Origin: Acanthornis magna
Taxonomy: Eukaryota; Chordata; Aves; Passeriformes; Acanthizidae
Length of the DNA stretch: 64,000 nucleotides
Assembly (NCBI GenBank): GCA_036785705.1
Contig: JAWUZG010000032.1
Span: forward strand, 12,418,001-12,482,000
Reading direction: 5' to 3'
Positions within the stretch are counted from its first letter, which is position 1, and the number at the start of each line of letters is the position of its first letter. The notes beneath the pieces are model-generated. The model was not told the DNA's origin. It saw only the letters and a program-made list of their open reading frames with translations, and did no database searches. A program made the position numbers and the translations under genes. Below, in pieces: positions 23,604-38,665 of this stretch.

Positions 23604-26600
23604 GTACTGTCATCTTTTCTTTTTGAACAGGGCCAAAGAGACTTGGGGAGTGTTTGGGCTGTATTTATTTGTTTCTTAAAATGTAAAAAAAGCATCATTC
23701 TTAGAATATGCAGATTTAAGAACCCAGAAAATGCTAGGAGCTGCCTTAAACAGTAAATTTTAAAAAAAAGGCATGAAGTAAGACGAAATTCCATATGGAA
23801 AAGTAAAATCATCAGACTGTATAATAAATAAAGGTATAGGTTTTTAGATCATACTATATAATATGCAAAATACTTGAAATAATTAGGTAGAAGACAGTGT
23901 AATGTATAAATTGTTGACTCTGCAGGCAATACAACTTTGGTATACAGCTAAACACAAAGAATTATTTCTGTCTCTAGCTCATGTGAAATTGGAAAGTCAG
24001 CTGCTTTATTTTATTTCTGTATTAGATTTCATGTTTCACCTTATTATTTCAAATTATTAGTTTTCATGATGCAAAAGTTATCCAGCACATAATATTGTAT
24101 TTAGTTTGCTACAGTGAGTAGGAGGTGAAGAGCAGAATAGAACTTCTAGTAAAATTTATTCTTAAGTTAAATTTTTTCCAGTAAACTATAGAAGAGAGAG
24201 AGAATGGATGTTCTTATATATTTTAAAAAGAGATGTATGAAATAAATAGGGTTTTCATAGATTTTTCATATGTTTTTATGTGTTGGTTTGTATTTTTATG
24301 CAAAGTGTTCAGCTTCACTTGGGATTGCAACTTGATTTTACACTGTCCTAAAAACTTTTTATTTGGTGGCAAGTAAATTTATTGATATGTATCAAAAATA
24401 TTCACCATAGATTTCTTTTGCAGTTGTCTAATATAACAAAAGGTTTAAGTGTTTCTCAGACAGTCTTAACTTAATTCTTTTTCTCTCTAGGATATGATAT
24501 GGTAATAAGTTTGGACTGTTGGAGGGGGAATATGTAATTTCCAACCCAAATTTCTAGTATGTTTGAATCATACTCTAAAAATGCCAGTTTTGAAAGAATT
24601 AGACAATGAGCTGTCTTACTTTAGGTCACTGGTAGCACAGAAGACTTATTTATGGCAAACAAATGTCAACAGACTTTTAACAAATGTTAGGATGGGGAAG
24701 TGTGTAATTAAAAACAATAATTGTTTTTTAAGTTTAAAGAAGTTGTTAATTTTTAAACAATATTAAATCTCACCTGTTTACCAGAATTAGTCATTCTTCT
24801 TTTCAGAGTTTTGCCAATGGCAACACAGAACCTTTCAGTGCTCTACAGTGATGTCAAGCTCATATTGAACATTGCACTGTGCTGAGTTAGTTACTATGGA
24901 ACTGCTTAACCTTGCCATTCTGTAATTATTTTTATTGCTTTCATATTTGGTGAAGCCTCAGGAGCTGGGTGTCTGTCAATCTGTAGCTGACACTCTGTGG
25001 GACTTTGAAAAGCTGCCACTACATGTAGGAAAAGTAACTGAAGTTCTTGTTTGATTAGCTCGTGGTGAAGTCAGTGTTTTTAAAGTTCATGCATTCTTGC
25101 ACTTAGTCCAAATGTGTTCATTTACAAACCCTCTTATGTTCTGTATGTGATAATATTCTGGAATTATATCACAGTAGGACTCTGAACTCTTAATTCTGAC
25201 TGCCTGATTTACAGATCTGCTTCTAGATGTTTCTGAATTTGTGTAGCTTGACTTTTGATAGATATGATTCTAAAAAGGGTTAAAGTATTTTTTCTTGTTT
25301 TATAATCAAATCTAGTGATACAATATCAGTTTGAAATAAACAAAAGGCCAGCTTTAAAAAAAGCTCCATAAATACTTAAATTAGAATTTGCAGAAAGATA
25401 ATACTTCATATAATCAAACTTCATTAGCTGACAAGTAGACTAATTGTGTTTTGTTACTTAAGCAAAACCACTGTTAATTGCAATGGGTGTCTCCCATTTA
25501 AAACAATCAAATTAGGGACTCTGAATTTTAGTTATAATTAGAGGTGTGGAAATACATGAGGTTTGCTTCATTGTTAGTTTGTTTTGTTGTTGTAGTTGGC
25601 AGACAGGAGAAATAAAGAATTCCCTAAGGCATGTATTCAGATTAGCTTTTGAACATTTGACGGAAAACAGAAATTGGAAAAAATAGCTTATTCATCCAAG
25701 CAAATTTCTGTTCTATTTTTTTTAATAGTAATTTTTTTTTAGATTGAAGATGTTTTTCAACACTGACTTGGATTGAAAACAAAATTCCTTTTAATTTTTC
25801 TGAATGAATCATCTAGATAGCTCAACGTTTCTGTTTTAACTTCCCCATTAAGACTTTGAGCTAAGCTCCAAATAGTTTGTCAAATGCATGCATTCAAGAA
25901 TATGCTACTTTATATTCAATCATGTCTTCAGTAGGAAGTGTGCTCAGCTCAACCCCTAGCAGGTTTTTGTATACATCTTCAAAACAAATAATACTAGTAT
26001 ACAAATATAGAAAATTTTTAATTTTCGAATTCTGACTGATTTTAGAGGGTTCGTAACTGTGTCCTCTTGGAACAAGCTTATCAGTCTATGACCCACAGTT
26101 TTAAAGAGCTATCTATGCTCCATGCTTTATAAGTTAAAAAATTTGGTTTGCTGTAGGAGTGTTTCTATAAACTACAACAGAAAAGTACAGAGATTATTCT
26201 GAATATTTTTATATTGTTCTCTAATTGGTTAAATCCTTTAATCTTTCAATATGGCAAATTAATGTAAAATACATGAATAATATAATTTTGTATACAGTAT
26301 TTCCACATATTAATATAGAAAATAAAAGTAAGGAGTATGTAAAACAGTATAGTTATTCTGATTTTCCACCCAGTTAAGATGAATTTAATGTTAATAAACT
26401 CTCAAGTTTGTAGTTTGCTTTGATTCAAGTACTTCATCATGTGCTTAAAGTAAAGCTCATGCTTAAGTGCGTTGCTGACGCCAGCATGCTGAATTCTAGG
26501 CAAAAGCATACTAATATAAACTCAGTTGAATCCCTTTATTTTTACAGATGTTGTATATGGGCTTTTCAGTTTTATCTATAATAGGAACCTCTCATGCTTC

Positions 26601-29600
26601 ATAAATACAATTTATAAGAATACAGTAATTGAACCTTATCTTACTATGTAATAGAAATTTTCTGATCCCCAATTGAATTCCTACTGCAGAACAGATAGAA
26701 TTGTAAGATACTAAGATTTCAGAGTGATGCTGTGGAAGATGGATTATTTTTCAAATGTTGAGCTCCTCTCCATGATAGCAGATATTCCTTTATGATAACT
26801 TTGAAAAAAAGAGGGCCAGAAATGGAAAGCACATATTGGTTTACTGCCCATTTCTAACCTCTGAAGTGTTAATTCCAAGAGTTCTGAAAAAGAAAATAAA
26901 GAACCAGAAAACAGATTTTAAAATAGGAAAGGAAGACATACTCTGAGTGTTTTGGAAAGCTCTGTTATTTAGTAATTGCTGATGCGTAGCTTGTCTAGCC
27001 TTGCAGTTTCATATCACATTACTTTCTATATATGACTTTTCCTTTTTAAAAACTTTAAAATACTTTTATCACGAAAGCTTTACACTGAGTAGTTGTTCAT
27101 TTGCTGTTTTTAAATCAAAACACCAAGTTATATGTAATTCTTAATATTATATGTAAGCATTAAGTCTAAATTCAAATGTGCGTGCTAAGTTCTCACCTGA
27201 AATAAATGACACAGGATATACAGGGTGAGATTTATCCTCTTTAGTTTAGGTGTATGTAGTAGACATTGCTGTCTGCTTCTTGTAAAAGTCAACCAAGTAG
27301 CTAAAGTTAACTAAAAATTTACCAACATGAAGATAGATAGTCATGCAAGGCTTTGTTGAATGTTACATAAATTATTGAGATTTGAGCTTATTACAAAAAA
27401 ACAGCTTTGACTCAAAAGAGCCGAAGGAGTTAGATATAAGGTGGGATTTGTCTCACATGAGTTCAGATTTCTATAATGTTTCCATCTGGCTTTCTTACTT
27501 TAATTTTCCATTGTAGCCAAGGGAGGAGAAAAAAAATTTCTTGTCCAACCTATGTTCTCTTACATAATTATGATAATTGGCCCTGGAGTTGTTTGCTTCT
27601 TTCTTCTGGCTGTGAGAAAGGGCAATTAAGTTGATAAGCTGAAATGCAGATATTTCAGTTTTAGACTTCCAAGTTAAGGGACAAAAATCCCATAGTATCT
27701 CTAAGAAAATGTCCTTTTGGATGGTCTGGGCAAGAAATGTTATTACAGGGAAGGCCTGATCCTGCAGAACATTGTAACAGGTAGTCATGCAAAACATACT
27801 CATGTCTGTACACTGACAAACTTATGTAAGTAACATTATTAGATGTTTGGAACAAATTATATTTTTGTTAGTGTAATTAATAAGTTAACCTAGTTACCAG
27901 GTATTCAAATTCTGTTAGTGTACACAAGCAGTTGGTGATTGGTGATGATTGATTGTGCAGGGTATGTGGATTGGAGTTTCTTGTTAGATGCATTCAGCTA
28001 TGGTATGTCTGATGTGCCTCTAAATAGGAAGACCTGTAAAACCAGCAGTCAATGCAGGCAATGTATTGAGGAAGAAAAAGAGCAAAGGGGAGCACAGAAG
28101 CACTATGATTTTGAGTATTTTCGAAGATTTTTGTTGCTATTCAGCACTGTGTAGCTAATAGTCATGTCACTGGAATATCAAACTACACAGAAACAGCTCT
28201 ATATGGCAGCAAATGAAGGGCTGAAATACCCCTGTGGCTGGACAGCCTTTTTTTTTCCTAGCTAGCCTGCAAATTAGAGACATTGTGAATGTCAAGTTAT
28301 ACTAACTCAGTTGGTAATCAATTCATCAGGCAAAAATGGAGTTTTCCTGTAGCTGGGTTCAGCTAGATAATCAAAAGGTTTAAAGTGCAAAGAACTGAGC
28401 TATTAATGTCAGAACTTGTGTTCATAAGCCTTTCTCCATGCATCCATTCTGTATCCAGTGGTTGCTCTGGGTAGGTGTGGTACTCACCATTTGCTTTTTT
28501 CCAAATGCAAGTGTGTCTCATGTGATGTAGAGAATTCTTCAGACAAGCTCCTCTTTCCAAGAAGTTTACTTCATTTATGCAGTATGTCTAATCTCTTCAA
28601 GCATAGGTTTATAGTTATTGTAATGAAGGTTTCTTATGGAAATCTTACAGAAAAAAGCTATACTATTTTTTTCTCAAATGTGGTAGAAAATGGCTAAAAT
28701 AGTTAATAAGAAAAAAACAACTGAGAATATTATGCAGCTAGAGAAGCTAAATACATCTTGCAGTCTGTACGAAAATGTCCATCAAGCATATTTGGCTTTT
28801 TGTAATTTCTACTGTTGACTTTTGCTGATGCATTGGATTAATAATTCTTCACCTAGGAAAAAGAAAGAGATTGGTGTTATGTAGACCATATGAAAATAAT
28901 TTAACTTGCATTTGGACATCTGTTCTTCCTTTTTAAGATGTCATTTCTTTCCTTGTTATGCTGGTAAGCACAGATTGTAGCATGTTTCAAATTGTGAATA
29001 GTTAAAGATGCTGCAAAATAGTACTCTGGCTAAATGTAGGGTTAATTTTTATTCCATGTGACTGCTGATACTACTGATAACAAAGGAAATAATGAATGGA
29101 TAGAATAATCATTGTATCTGTATTTTTTTCTTATATACCTAGTGTGGGGATACAGATTTGGGAAAACATAAATCTCTTCCGTGAAAGGCAGGAATGAAAG
29201 AATCAGTCAAGACTTGGTATATGCCAAAAGTGCCACACACCTTTGAAGTGTATACCTGCTTTTGCTGCATATGTCATCCCCTATTACAGATTAGATTTTA
29301 AGATGCTTACATGTCAGACAGAACTGGAAAATGACAAATAGTTCATGCAGTTTTCTCTTCCCTCTCATGTTATCTTGAAATGATAGCATTAAGGAGAAAG
29401 GAGTTTAGAAGTATTCCTACAGAGCTAAAAGGTAGCAGGGCTTTGACTACACTTAGGTGCTTGGCAAAATTGAGGATGACATGTAATCAGAAAACCTCAG
29501 GTGTGTTTGGGAGCAGAAGCAGCAAATATTGATTATATGAGAAGAACTCTGTTGACTAGACTATTATTACTCTTAATATTGGGGAATCATGTCATTCATG

Positions 29601-29725
29601 GAAGCATAATGCTGGAAAAGGAAAAATGCTTAATTACAGATATCAAAATATATCATACCTCAAAAAGCTAATAAGTAATATTCCTGGAAATCTTCTAGTT
29701 TCAAATTGTGTACAAAATCCAGGCG

Positions 29726-29835
29726 TAAAAAAAAAGCAAAACAAAACAAAAAAACCAAAACAAAAACCCCAAAACAAAACAAAAAACCAACCAAACAAAA
29801 ACCCCCAAAAGCCAAAACCCAAGAAAACCAAAAAT
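29726..29835 (+). repeat. A/C-rich low-complexity tract
   Basis: AAAACAAAACAAAAAAACC-type units extend for about 110 bases. Long open frames on both strands here (Lys/Pro/Gln-rich on +, Phe/Gly/Leu-rich on -) are artefacts of composition. Confidence 0.85.
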
Positions 29836-32728
29836 AACATGATTAAAATTAAATTACCCATTTGAATTTCTGATTCAGTTAAGCTTTCATTACACTTTTT
29901 TTTTTTAAGGTGGATTGATGCTGCTTTTGCTTCCTTATTCTCAGTGTTAATTCTGTCCTTCTCCTGTTACTTTCTTTACAGTTCATTTAGTTCTTTTGCA
30001 TGCCTGAAAGCAGAACATGAATAAGGAAGAAGCATCAGATTTCTGTGGCATATGTGGTATACCTGCTAGTCTGGAAGGCCATTCGATTTTTACTTAAGCC
30101 TGTGTCTTCAAAAAGATAGTTTTAATGCTCCTGTTAAACTCCCTTCTTCATGGAGCATTCCTGCTTACAATGATTTGCAAAATGGAATGATGTTGCAGAA
30201 AATTAAGCACTGCTTCCTTAATGCTTTTTGGATATTGCAGTTGTCTGTGTGAATAGCATATATACCATATGTGCTCTTCAAAGTTCAATTTCCAGGAAGG
30301 GTAACAGATTTCGTGACAGATTTACCTTTGGCTTTTAGTTGTGGAGAATTGTTTAAAGTCTTCATTATGCATGCTTTTAACACAGTTTCACTAAAGGCTT
30401 TTTTGGGATATATTATAAATGCACAGTTCGTGTGTCTGTGGCTTTGCAGTCTATTTGCTGCTTTAGTATTTCATATCCTTATAAAATGGAAAAGAGTTGT
30501 AGTGCTAGAATTTCTAACTGGGAATTACTGATATAATAATTTTTTGTTTAAAGAGTAACTGCAGCTGATAATTAAAACTGTCTTTAAGACCTTAGATAAG
30601 TACAGTAAAGCGTAAATGGAAACTATGGAATTTTAGAGGATACTAGTGTCAAATCATAACTTCACCTTTCTTTCAAAACATTCTTTTCATTTTACAGGAC
30701 AGATCAATATCTTGGATTTCTTAGCTTTGCACACACTTGCCTCTCTAAACATCTGTGGTAGTCCTGTACATAATGACTTAGAACATCATCTTGGCCCATT
30801 GGAACCTCATATGTTGGGTTTTTTTGGTTTTGCTAAAAATACATTTGAAGCTGTGTTTATCTACCTGTAGAGCTTGTGCATAACCATCACTATTTTAAAG
30901 ACTAGGAAAATTAACTGCTGTTTGTTTGGTGCTTTCTAAAATGTTCAGGTGCTGCCACCACAGTCAGAAGGAGTTGCTGTCCCAAGTTTGGCTCTGAAAC
31001 GAGCAGAATTTGTTTCTATTGGATTTAACTGATGTAGAAGTCTTTAAGAGACTAGGTTTATATCTGGAATGAAAGGGATTAGAGTTTGTTTTGTAGCTAA
31101 GGTTGGAATTACGATTTGCATGACTGAGTCATGTGGAAGATGAAATGTGGTTCCACAGCATATTTTAAACTTAGTAGGTATTTTGGGAGACAGCACTCTA
31201 CCTGGCTGGTTAAGGCTTGATCTGGCAGGACAGCAAACCACTATTAATTCTGTGCCCAGAGGGGAAAGTGGGTTTCACAACTGGTGTCAGCAGCAACTCC
31301 TATTCATTACTACATTGACAGGATTTCTCATGTAGATTTAATTTAGGGAGATAGGTTGTGATGAGCTAAAGCTGAACATCTTTATAGAAGGTATCAGAGA
31401 TAGATTTAAGGTTGTTTTGCTGAGGACTTAGGATTCTGGGGGTTCAGTTTTAGGTAGTCACTGATGATGTAGCCTTGGTCCACAGCTGATTTGGTGGGGC
31501 TAATGTATTGGTGAGCCTGAGTAAAGGTCAGAAGAAGAGTGAGCTAATTGATACTCATAAGGGCCTTGGAGATATAGGAATTGGATAGTGGCATACTGGA
31601 CTAGGTTTGTCATGAGGGAGAAGCGGAGCAGCAGCTGAGTGTGTTTAGATCTGAGTGTTAGTTATATGAGTTGCTGGATTGGTGTAAAGCTTGGATGTCC
31701 GGGACTTGCACAGCAGAGAATATTTTGTTGAAGTTGGAGGTGTTCCTGAAAGAGAAGCTGAAGTATTCTCAGGCAGGATATGTGATTTATATGGCTTGAT
31801 TTGATTAAGGATTAAGACATTGCTGGTTGCAGTCTTGAACTTTTATGAAATGCAGGTAACCAGATACCTCTGCTGAGGTGAACCACAGTGCACACATACA
31901 CTGTCACAGAATTTATGGCAGCAAATTTTTATTGCATATCTTGTAGAATTATTTCTTTCCTGATGAAGTATCCATTTGAAATGCATGTAGAACAAACATT
32001 ACTAAATTAAAAGTAATTTTAGAAAATAACTTTCTTGAATCCACTCCAGTTTAGCTTTCTGTTATATAAAAATGGATTATTTTCACTTGATTCCAATAGC
32101 AATTCACATAGGGAGAAGTCAAATGCATAAAGCAGGAAAATGAGAAAAATAGAAGAAAAATGTATGTGTATTTCTCCATTCTTTTAGACAATGGCATCCC
32201 AGGTTGCATGATTATAGTGCAGTCTTTGAAGATGTAGCTTGTATGTTTTGAATTTCTTGGCATCTGTCATTCCTGGAATTGAGTTGGCAAAGCACAGTTA
32301 AACCTCTGGGTGTATTGTCTTGAAACAAGATCGTTTGGGCTCTATTTCATCTTTATAATTAATTCTTTCATTAAAAGTTAGTGCTAGTGTCTCTTGAGTT
32401 TTAAGATTATTAAACTTCTAGCTGAACTTGCAGTTTTCTAGAACTCTGTGTAGCCTTATCATTTAATCAAAGCTCTTTTACTAAGCCTAGCTACAACATT
32501 TAATACAGAATAGCATAGCAAATTGTGTATGATAAATATAAAACAGAGAGTGGAGTAATAGAGTTAAAAAATTAAGTAGTATTTCTGCCTATTGGAATAA
32601 ATTATAAAAGAATTTAGAGTAACTGAGTAAGTTAACTATTTTGAGTTCTTCCTACACAATTTTATTATGTTAACTATGATTCAGTCCTGTTGATTAACTG
32701 AAACAGAGTGAATTCCTTGAATTATGGT

Positions 32729-32965
32729 AGAATTATGGAATGGAAACGGTTGAAAACAACATCTGGGGATGATCTAGTAGAGCAACCTGCTCAAAGCATT
32801 TTTTGCACTTCTGTTTGCGGCAACTCAGGATTTCTCTTGGCCAGTTTCTCCAGCCTTTTGAGATTACTCTCAGTGGTAGTACAATCCTCTGGTGTGTCCA
32901 TCACTTTTGCTGTTGTATCATCTCTAAACCTGCGGAGTCTGATAAATTTTCTAGAAGTGAGATTA
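32729..32965 (-). mobile_element. CR1 LINE 3'-region fragment, minus strand (old)
   Basis: The stretch AATTATGGAATGG, then CTGGGGATGATCTAG, GCAACCTGCTCAAAGC, and CCAGCCTTTTGAGAT with CAATCCTCTGGTGTGTCCA follows the reverse complement of CR1 3' sequence in order, including the TCTCAAGGTCCCTCTGAATGG-type block. It is noticeably diverged. Confidence 0.72.
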
Positions 32966-34861
32966 TAGTTGCAAATTAGTTGAGTTCCTTAAAGAAAACC
33001 TGTTAAGTCATAGAGGCAAGTCATTTTTCTACCAGGAAATACTGTTCAGGAAAGCTTATAGGAGCTTCAGTAACACTTCAGGAGTTACAAACTAGTGAAG
33101 AAAATGATTATCAGTTTATGGGAACATAAGGTGAATATTGAGACAAGCTCTGAAACTCCTCATTTTCTCAAACATCCTGTAGAAAACCTTTCATATACCT
33201 AAGAAACCCGAAGGATAGCACATAGCCCGCTAAGTTATCCCTTAGTCTTCCAGGGCTGAAAGATATTTCAGAGGGACCTTAAGTAACAGCTAGAATTAAT
33301 TTAAGTATGTTACAGCTAGAACATTTAAATATGTTCCATATCTTTGCTGTTGTTATTTTTAAATTATTTTAATGAAGGAAGCAGTTTTAAGGAAAGCAAC
33401 ACATTAGCTTATCTATCTGTTTAATTTAGAAGTTGTCTGATTTTAAGAACGGTCTTGAATAACTTGAGCAAGTTAGCAAAATTATTTATCTAGAAACTGT
33501 AGTATTTGGATCTTTTAGGAGCTGTTTTGTTTTTCATCTGGATGTGTAGTTTCGTTGGGAAGCTTGTGGCTTATGTGGTACTCTTGATGAACCTTTCTTT
33601 GTGTCCACTCATGTCAGGGAACATGCATTGTTTTTGCTTCTGGGGGAGGTAAAGTGCTGTTTAGGCCATGCACAGAGAATGGGGAAATGGCCAAGGATTA
33701 CTGAGGGTTCAAATTACATCTAGAGCACTACTTGCCAGTAGCAGGAGTCATCAACAGGGTGATCCTTCACTGTGATTAACCTGTCTTCAGTGTCCATCTG
33801 GATATCTTGTATTCTCATTGTCTAGCTATTCCTATCTGCTACCATTGTGTTACTGCAAGGTCTTTGATGTTATCACACCTCCCTTCCAGCCACCTAAACC
33901 CCATCACAATTACCTTCCTTCTACTTCTCAGACCTGGTTACATACCAAACCTTGTCTGTCTTTCACAGACTCTTAGCTCCAGAGTAGCCAGGAGAAGGTA
34001 GCCCCAGAAGTCTGAGGCTGAAGAGGGCAAGGTGCTTTTAAGCCTAAAAATTCTTTCTCACTAAAAATAAGAAGTAATTCTAGATAATTGGTATGTTTTT
34101 CTCAAAAGTGAATGGTGTATAATTCCAGTTGGTATTTCTGATATTGATAGCAAAATTAGACTAGTGAGTTGTGCTTCTGTCAGATAAATGCTGTATTGTT
34201 GAAAGATATTGTACCATCTGCTGAAAACAGAATAAATTTTCAGGTATAATGTGAAAAGAATACTTTTCTCTCTCAGTAACAAGACAAAAGAATCAATTCT
34301 CACACAGTATAATTCACCCACACTGTAGATCAGGTAAATTATAGTGTTTTCTATCATAAGAGCTTTTTTCCAATTTGTAAATTTCAGAAAATGTTTACCA
34401 TTCAGACTGGAACTTTTTTCCTGTAGATTTCTTTCTCAGGGAATTTCTATATGTGAAGAGGAAGACACAAGTGTCTGCAGTTTCCACAGAAGCCAGCATG
34501 GGCTTTGCTTTGAATGTATTACATTTCTGTGTAATGGCAGGCATTGTAAAATCATGTTCCGGACAGCCAAGAATAGATTAGCACCTAAATTTAAATATGT
34601 AAAAGATTCTTTCTTAAAAGTAGGAAATCATTACCTCTCTCTAAAAGCATTTATGAAGTTAAAGTAATATTTGTGGTGTGAGTGGGATTATAGAAAGGAT
34701 TGTAATTTTAAAAAAGTATTATTTCTGTATTCAGAGCAGAGACTGAATGCTACACATTTCATGCCCATGCATATAACAAGAAAAGAAAAAATACTGAATA
34801 GCATTTCTTCTAATTGAGCATCATCCATTCTCTATAGTAACAGAAGCAACTGCCCTTTGCC

Positions 34862-34905
34862 AAAAGAAAAACAAACCAAAAAAACCAAACCACAGCCAAA
34901 CACAG
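34862..34905 (+). repeat. A/C-rich low-complexity tract
   Basis: AAAGAAAAACAAACC followed by AAAAAAACCAAACC and CAAACACAGG. It is the same composition class as 29726 and 46098. Confidence 0.65.
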
Positions 34906-37202
34906 GCATAAAAGATGGCATAAAAGAACCAAATTAGGCTTGTAGTGTCATTATATGGATTTAAAATTGCCATTCCTAATAAAAGCAGGTAGCTAGTAGT
35001 ACATTAAGAAAACACATAAAATAAATAAGGTCATTATTTGCAGTATTAAAGAACATAGTCTGAATCATAAACCTTAAATTCCTTGATGTTTCGTGATTCT
35101 ACTAGTGAATGCTTTGGCCAACCTTTGGAATGCATCCCACTAGTTTACTCTGAATGGTGGTTGCTCAAGAATTTCTCAGCTCTACTTAGCTTGGAAGAAG
35201 AATCTACTTAAATTCGAATGTCTGAATTTAATTAATTAGAAGATCGTACCTATGTTTTCTTTCTGGAAGGTAGGAACTGATTTCAGTTTTTGGGTTATTT
35301 AAGATACAGTTTTCCATGGTCATGGGTTCTTAAAATTAATTATCATGTAAAAGACAACTCTTTCTAAACTATACCTGTGTGTTTCTCTTGGGTGTAGATA
35401 CCACTGTAGAAAAAGTAGAAGAAGTTAACTTTCAGGGCAAGCTTAAAGCTGCTGAGATTCTCCTTAAACATGATTTAAGACTAACAAAAAGGGAGAGAGT
35501 TTCTGCTCCCCTAATGACTTTAGAGAGTCACGTGGGAATTAAACTGCTTACAGAATTATCTTTTTTATATAATACTGTTTTGTTATTTGCTATACAGCAT
35601 TGCTAATCACCTTTAAAGTGTAACTTTTGAAATAATGGAAAACCTATTAAGATATTTCTCAAAATTCATCTGTTTTCTATAGATAGCATTGCTAAATAGG
35701 CCCAGCAGTAAAAGGTGCTTTGTGATGAGGACTGTGAAATGTTGCCCAATATTCTTTATAGTTGTAATGTAATATTCATTATAATTATGCTAGTATATAA
35801 CTAGGCAACATATGATATATGAGAAAGTTGATAAAAATGTTAAGAATAAATTATAATTACTACAGAAAATTATTGGTTATTTGTAGTTTGGGTATACTTT
35901 TAAAGTTTTACATCTATTTAAAAATACAATGAGTCATAGAATAGGGCATTTCCATTTTTATAGGTAATCTTCATGGGAAACAATGTGTGCATGTTTGATG
36001 TGTTTTGAGATACTGTTGACAAAATGTCAGTTTCCATAAAATAATCTGAAAAAGATAGGACTGAGGGGGAAGAGCAGTTGTAATAATCTACCAGAACATG
36101 AAAAGTTCTTATACAAGGAGTAGTCCTTTTGTACTGGAGTGAACAAGAAGAAGTGTACTTGGTGATTAATATTAGATGTCAAACATTGAAGTACTGAAAT
36201 ACATTCATGATGAGCATCTTTTGGGAGTGACATAAGAATACTTGAATCTATCTCAGGGTGAGGGGTGGCATTAAACACTTTGGCACCTTTTCAGCCATAT
36301 ATCTGAACTATTATACTCATAATTGTATTTTATATTAACATTAATAATTATGGTCAAAATTTTTACAGAAGGGGAAAGAAGGCAAAACTCTACTGCAGAT
36401 TTCCTCTGTTTCTGAATTCTAGAAGAAATTGAAATACTATTCTAAGAGTGTGAATGCCAGTTTTGGGGAGATTGGTATAATGAGGATGTAATAATTAATG
36501 CTAGTATGTCAGGAAAGAGGCTTTACAGAAAATTCACAAAATATGACTCATTTTAGAAAATTACTAACACATCCCACAGTCAGGATCAAATTGCAGGAGG
36601 TTAAAACTCTCTTCTTCAGGCAGTAATAAAAATTCAGGATGTAGATTGGATGTGTCCTGGCAGGCATTTTAAACAGGTAATTTTTACACAGAAGTTACTG
36701 GTTTACATCAGAGGAAGCCTTTTGGGGATTTCATATTTGGAGTCCTGTGAATTCTGTTTCTCAGACAGATTATTCCTGATGTCCCTGTTTATATTCAGTA
36801 TTCCCTGTAAGACCTGTGTATAATATAATTTATCTCTAAAGATGGAGGAAATGGTAATCTTAAGAGAGGTCTTGGAAGCTGGGAGAAAAGGGTAACTGAA
36901 GACTGCACCATTGATCGAGACCTTATAGAGGTGTGCACAGCTACACGTAAGGATCTGAGTAATGAGTAGATTACAGCTATGTTCACTTGAATAGCATTTC
37001 AAAGAATATGAACTGTTCTGGACTGCTTTATGCTAATGACAAAATAATACTCAAGAGCCTTTTTGCTCATTTTTAAATATGTCTATTTATCGTAAGAGCT
37101 GTTCTTCAAAATGTATTTTAGCATAAGTTTCAATTTCAGAACATACTTCTTAACTTCCTTGCCAAGTATTTTAAATGCATTTGAAAGTTAAATTATATTA
37201 TT

Positions 37203-37262
37203 GATTCATAGATTCTGAGGTCAGAGAGTCATTTAGTCCAAACACCTTTTTACACAGACAGT
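37203..37262 (-). mobile_element. possible CR1 3'-end remnant, minus strand
   Basis: ATTCATAGATTCTGAGGTC followed by AGTCATTTAGTCCAAACACC resembles the reverse-complement CR1 end (AATCATAGAATC...GATCATCTAGTCCAACCCC). It is short and diverged. Confidence 0.4.
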
Positions 37263-38651
37263 AGATTTTTCCAGATGCTGAATTTAAGGATGTGTTATTA
37301 ATACATTTAATCTAAAAGCTGTTATTGCTTCTGTTCATTGTTTACAATTATTATTCTCCTCAATAATAGCTTATGAATTTTGGCTTTCTCTATCTGAATT
37401 TTATTGTCTAAAATTAAGTAACAGTTAATAAAAAACCAAAACAATGCAAAACCCAACAAAAATCCCTGATCAAGATTGATAGAATATAGAATATAGAATA
37501 ATATTACAGCTGCATAAAGCTATATAGTGCTATATATAAAGTATAGTTGTATAGTAATTTAGGGAAATTATGAATGAAGTGTAAGCAATTGCGCAACCAG
37601 GTTTATGTTGAATCAACTCAAACCAATAGTATTGACTACTTATTGTGTTGTTTTGTTATTCATTATCTATTTGTTAAAATATTTATTTGAGGAAGAGATC
37701 CATCTGCAGGAAACTAAATTTTTCCTGGAGCTCATGGTCTAATAGTAATTCTGTATACTGCTTAATTCAAAATTTAAAGAACTGATCCAGAGCCTGTTGC
37801 AATCACTAGAGGACTCCATTTTTCCGTCAAATTACATTAAATGTTTGTATTTATACTGTGATAACATTATACAGTTGCTGAGTTTGGGTACTCTTGAAAT
37901 AATAGAATGAAATTAAAATAATAATATTTAAGACAACAATTAAGAATTTGTTCATGTAGGCATAATTGAGTTTCCTTTTAGCGTGTGATTTATAATTTTT
38001 GCTTCTTCTTCAGATAGTCCTTAATTTGTATCACTGATTTTTATTATGATCCTACATAAGGCATGATTTTGTCATTTTTTGTTGTCTGTGAAACAAACTC
38101 TTACATAATGCTGCCTGTATTTAGCAGTGATATCTGCCCAGGTTGTCTCTTCTACCTGGTGCTTGAAACACGATTCTCTCCTCTGTCTTCTCATTCACAA
38201 AGTGTACCACATTTAGCAAACCTGTAGTATTCTATTTGCATTTTCAGACTTTTATTGGCCACTTTTGTTATGATTCCTGCAAGAAAGCATCAGTTACAGT
38301 AATATGTCTTCAGTAACAAACACAAATGTCTGGTTTAAAGAGAAATCTTAAAAGTGTAAGATATCTGTACTACTTTATGATTGTTTTCATGCCACCACAT
38401 TTTCCTTCTCTTACTGCTCTTGTTTGAACAGTTTTAAATTGCAGTATAAGATATTCAAAGAAGAAATCAGGTAGAGATTTTGAGGGGTTATCAGGATACA
38501 AAAAAAAGCATATTTGAGATTGCTCCAGCAATTCAGTCTTATTGACTCTTAACACTGTTGGAATGGGGAAGAAATACTATGTTTTTAACCGAACTCCCCA
38601 AAAGATATATTAAAAATAAGATGTACTAAACATAGAAGAGTATGTAGCACA

Positions 38652-38665
38652 GTTGCCATGGCAAA
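38652..38665 (+). promoter_or_regulatory. RFX X-box-like motif
   Basis: GTTGCCATGGCAAA differs by one base from the palindromic X-box GTTGCCATGGCAAC bound by RFX factors. RFX2 is a known activator of male meiotic and ciliary genes, but function at this site is inference only. Confidence 0.35.

Noticed and set aside
27495..27803. Open frame of 102 codons on the - strand
   Set aside because: No motif, an unusual mixture of residues and an intronic position; chance.
29626..29865. Overlapping open frames rich in Lys/Pro (+) and Phe/Gly/Trp (-)
   Set aside because: Both are translations of an A/C-rich low-complexity tract.
33700..33720. GGTTCAAAT as a tRNA B box
   Set aside because: There is no A box, no cloverleaf arms and no terminator at the right spacing.
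35930..35960. GAGTCATAGAATAGGGCATTT as a CR1 tail
   Set aside because: Only about ten bases match and the next CR1 blocks are absent.
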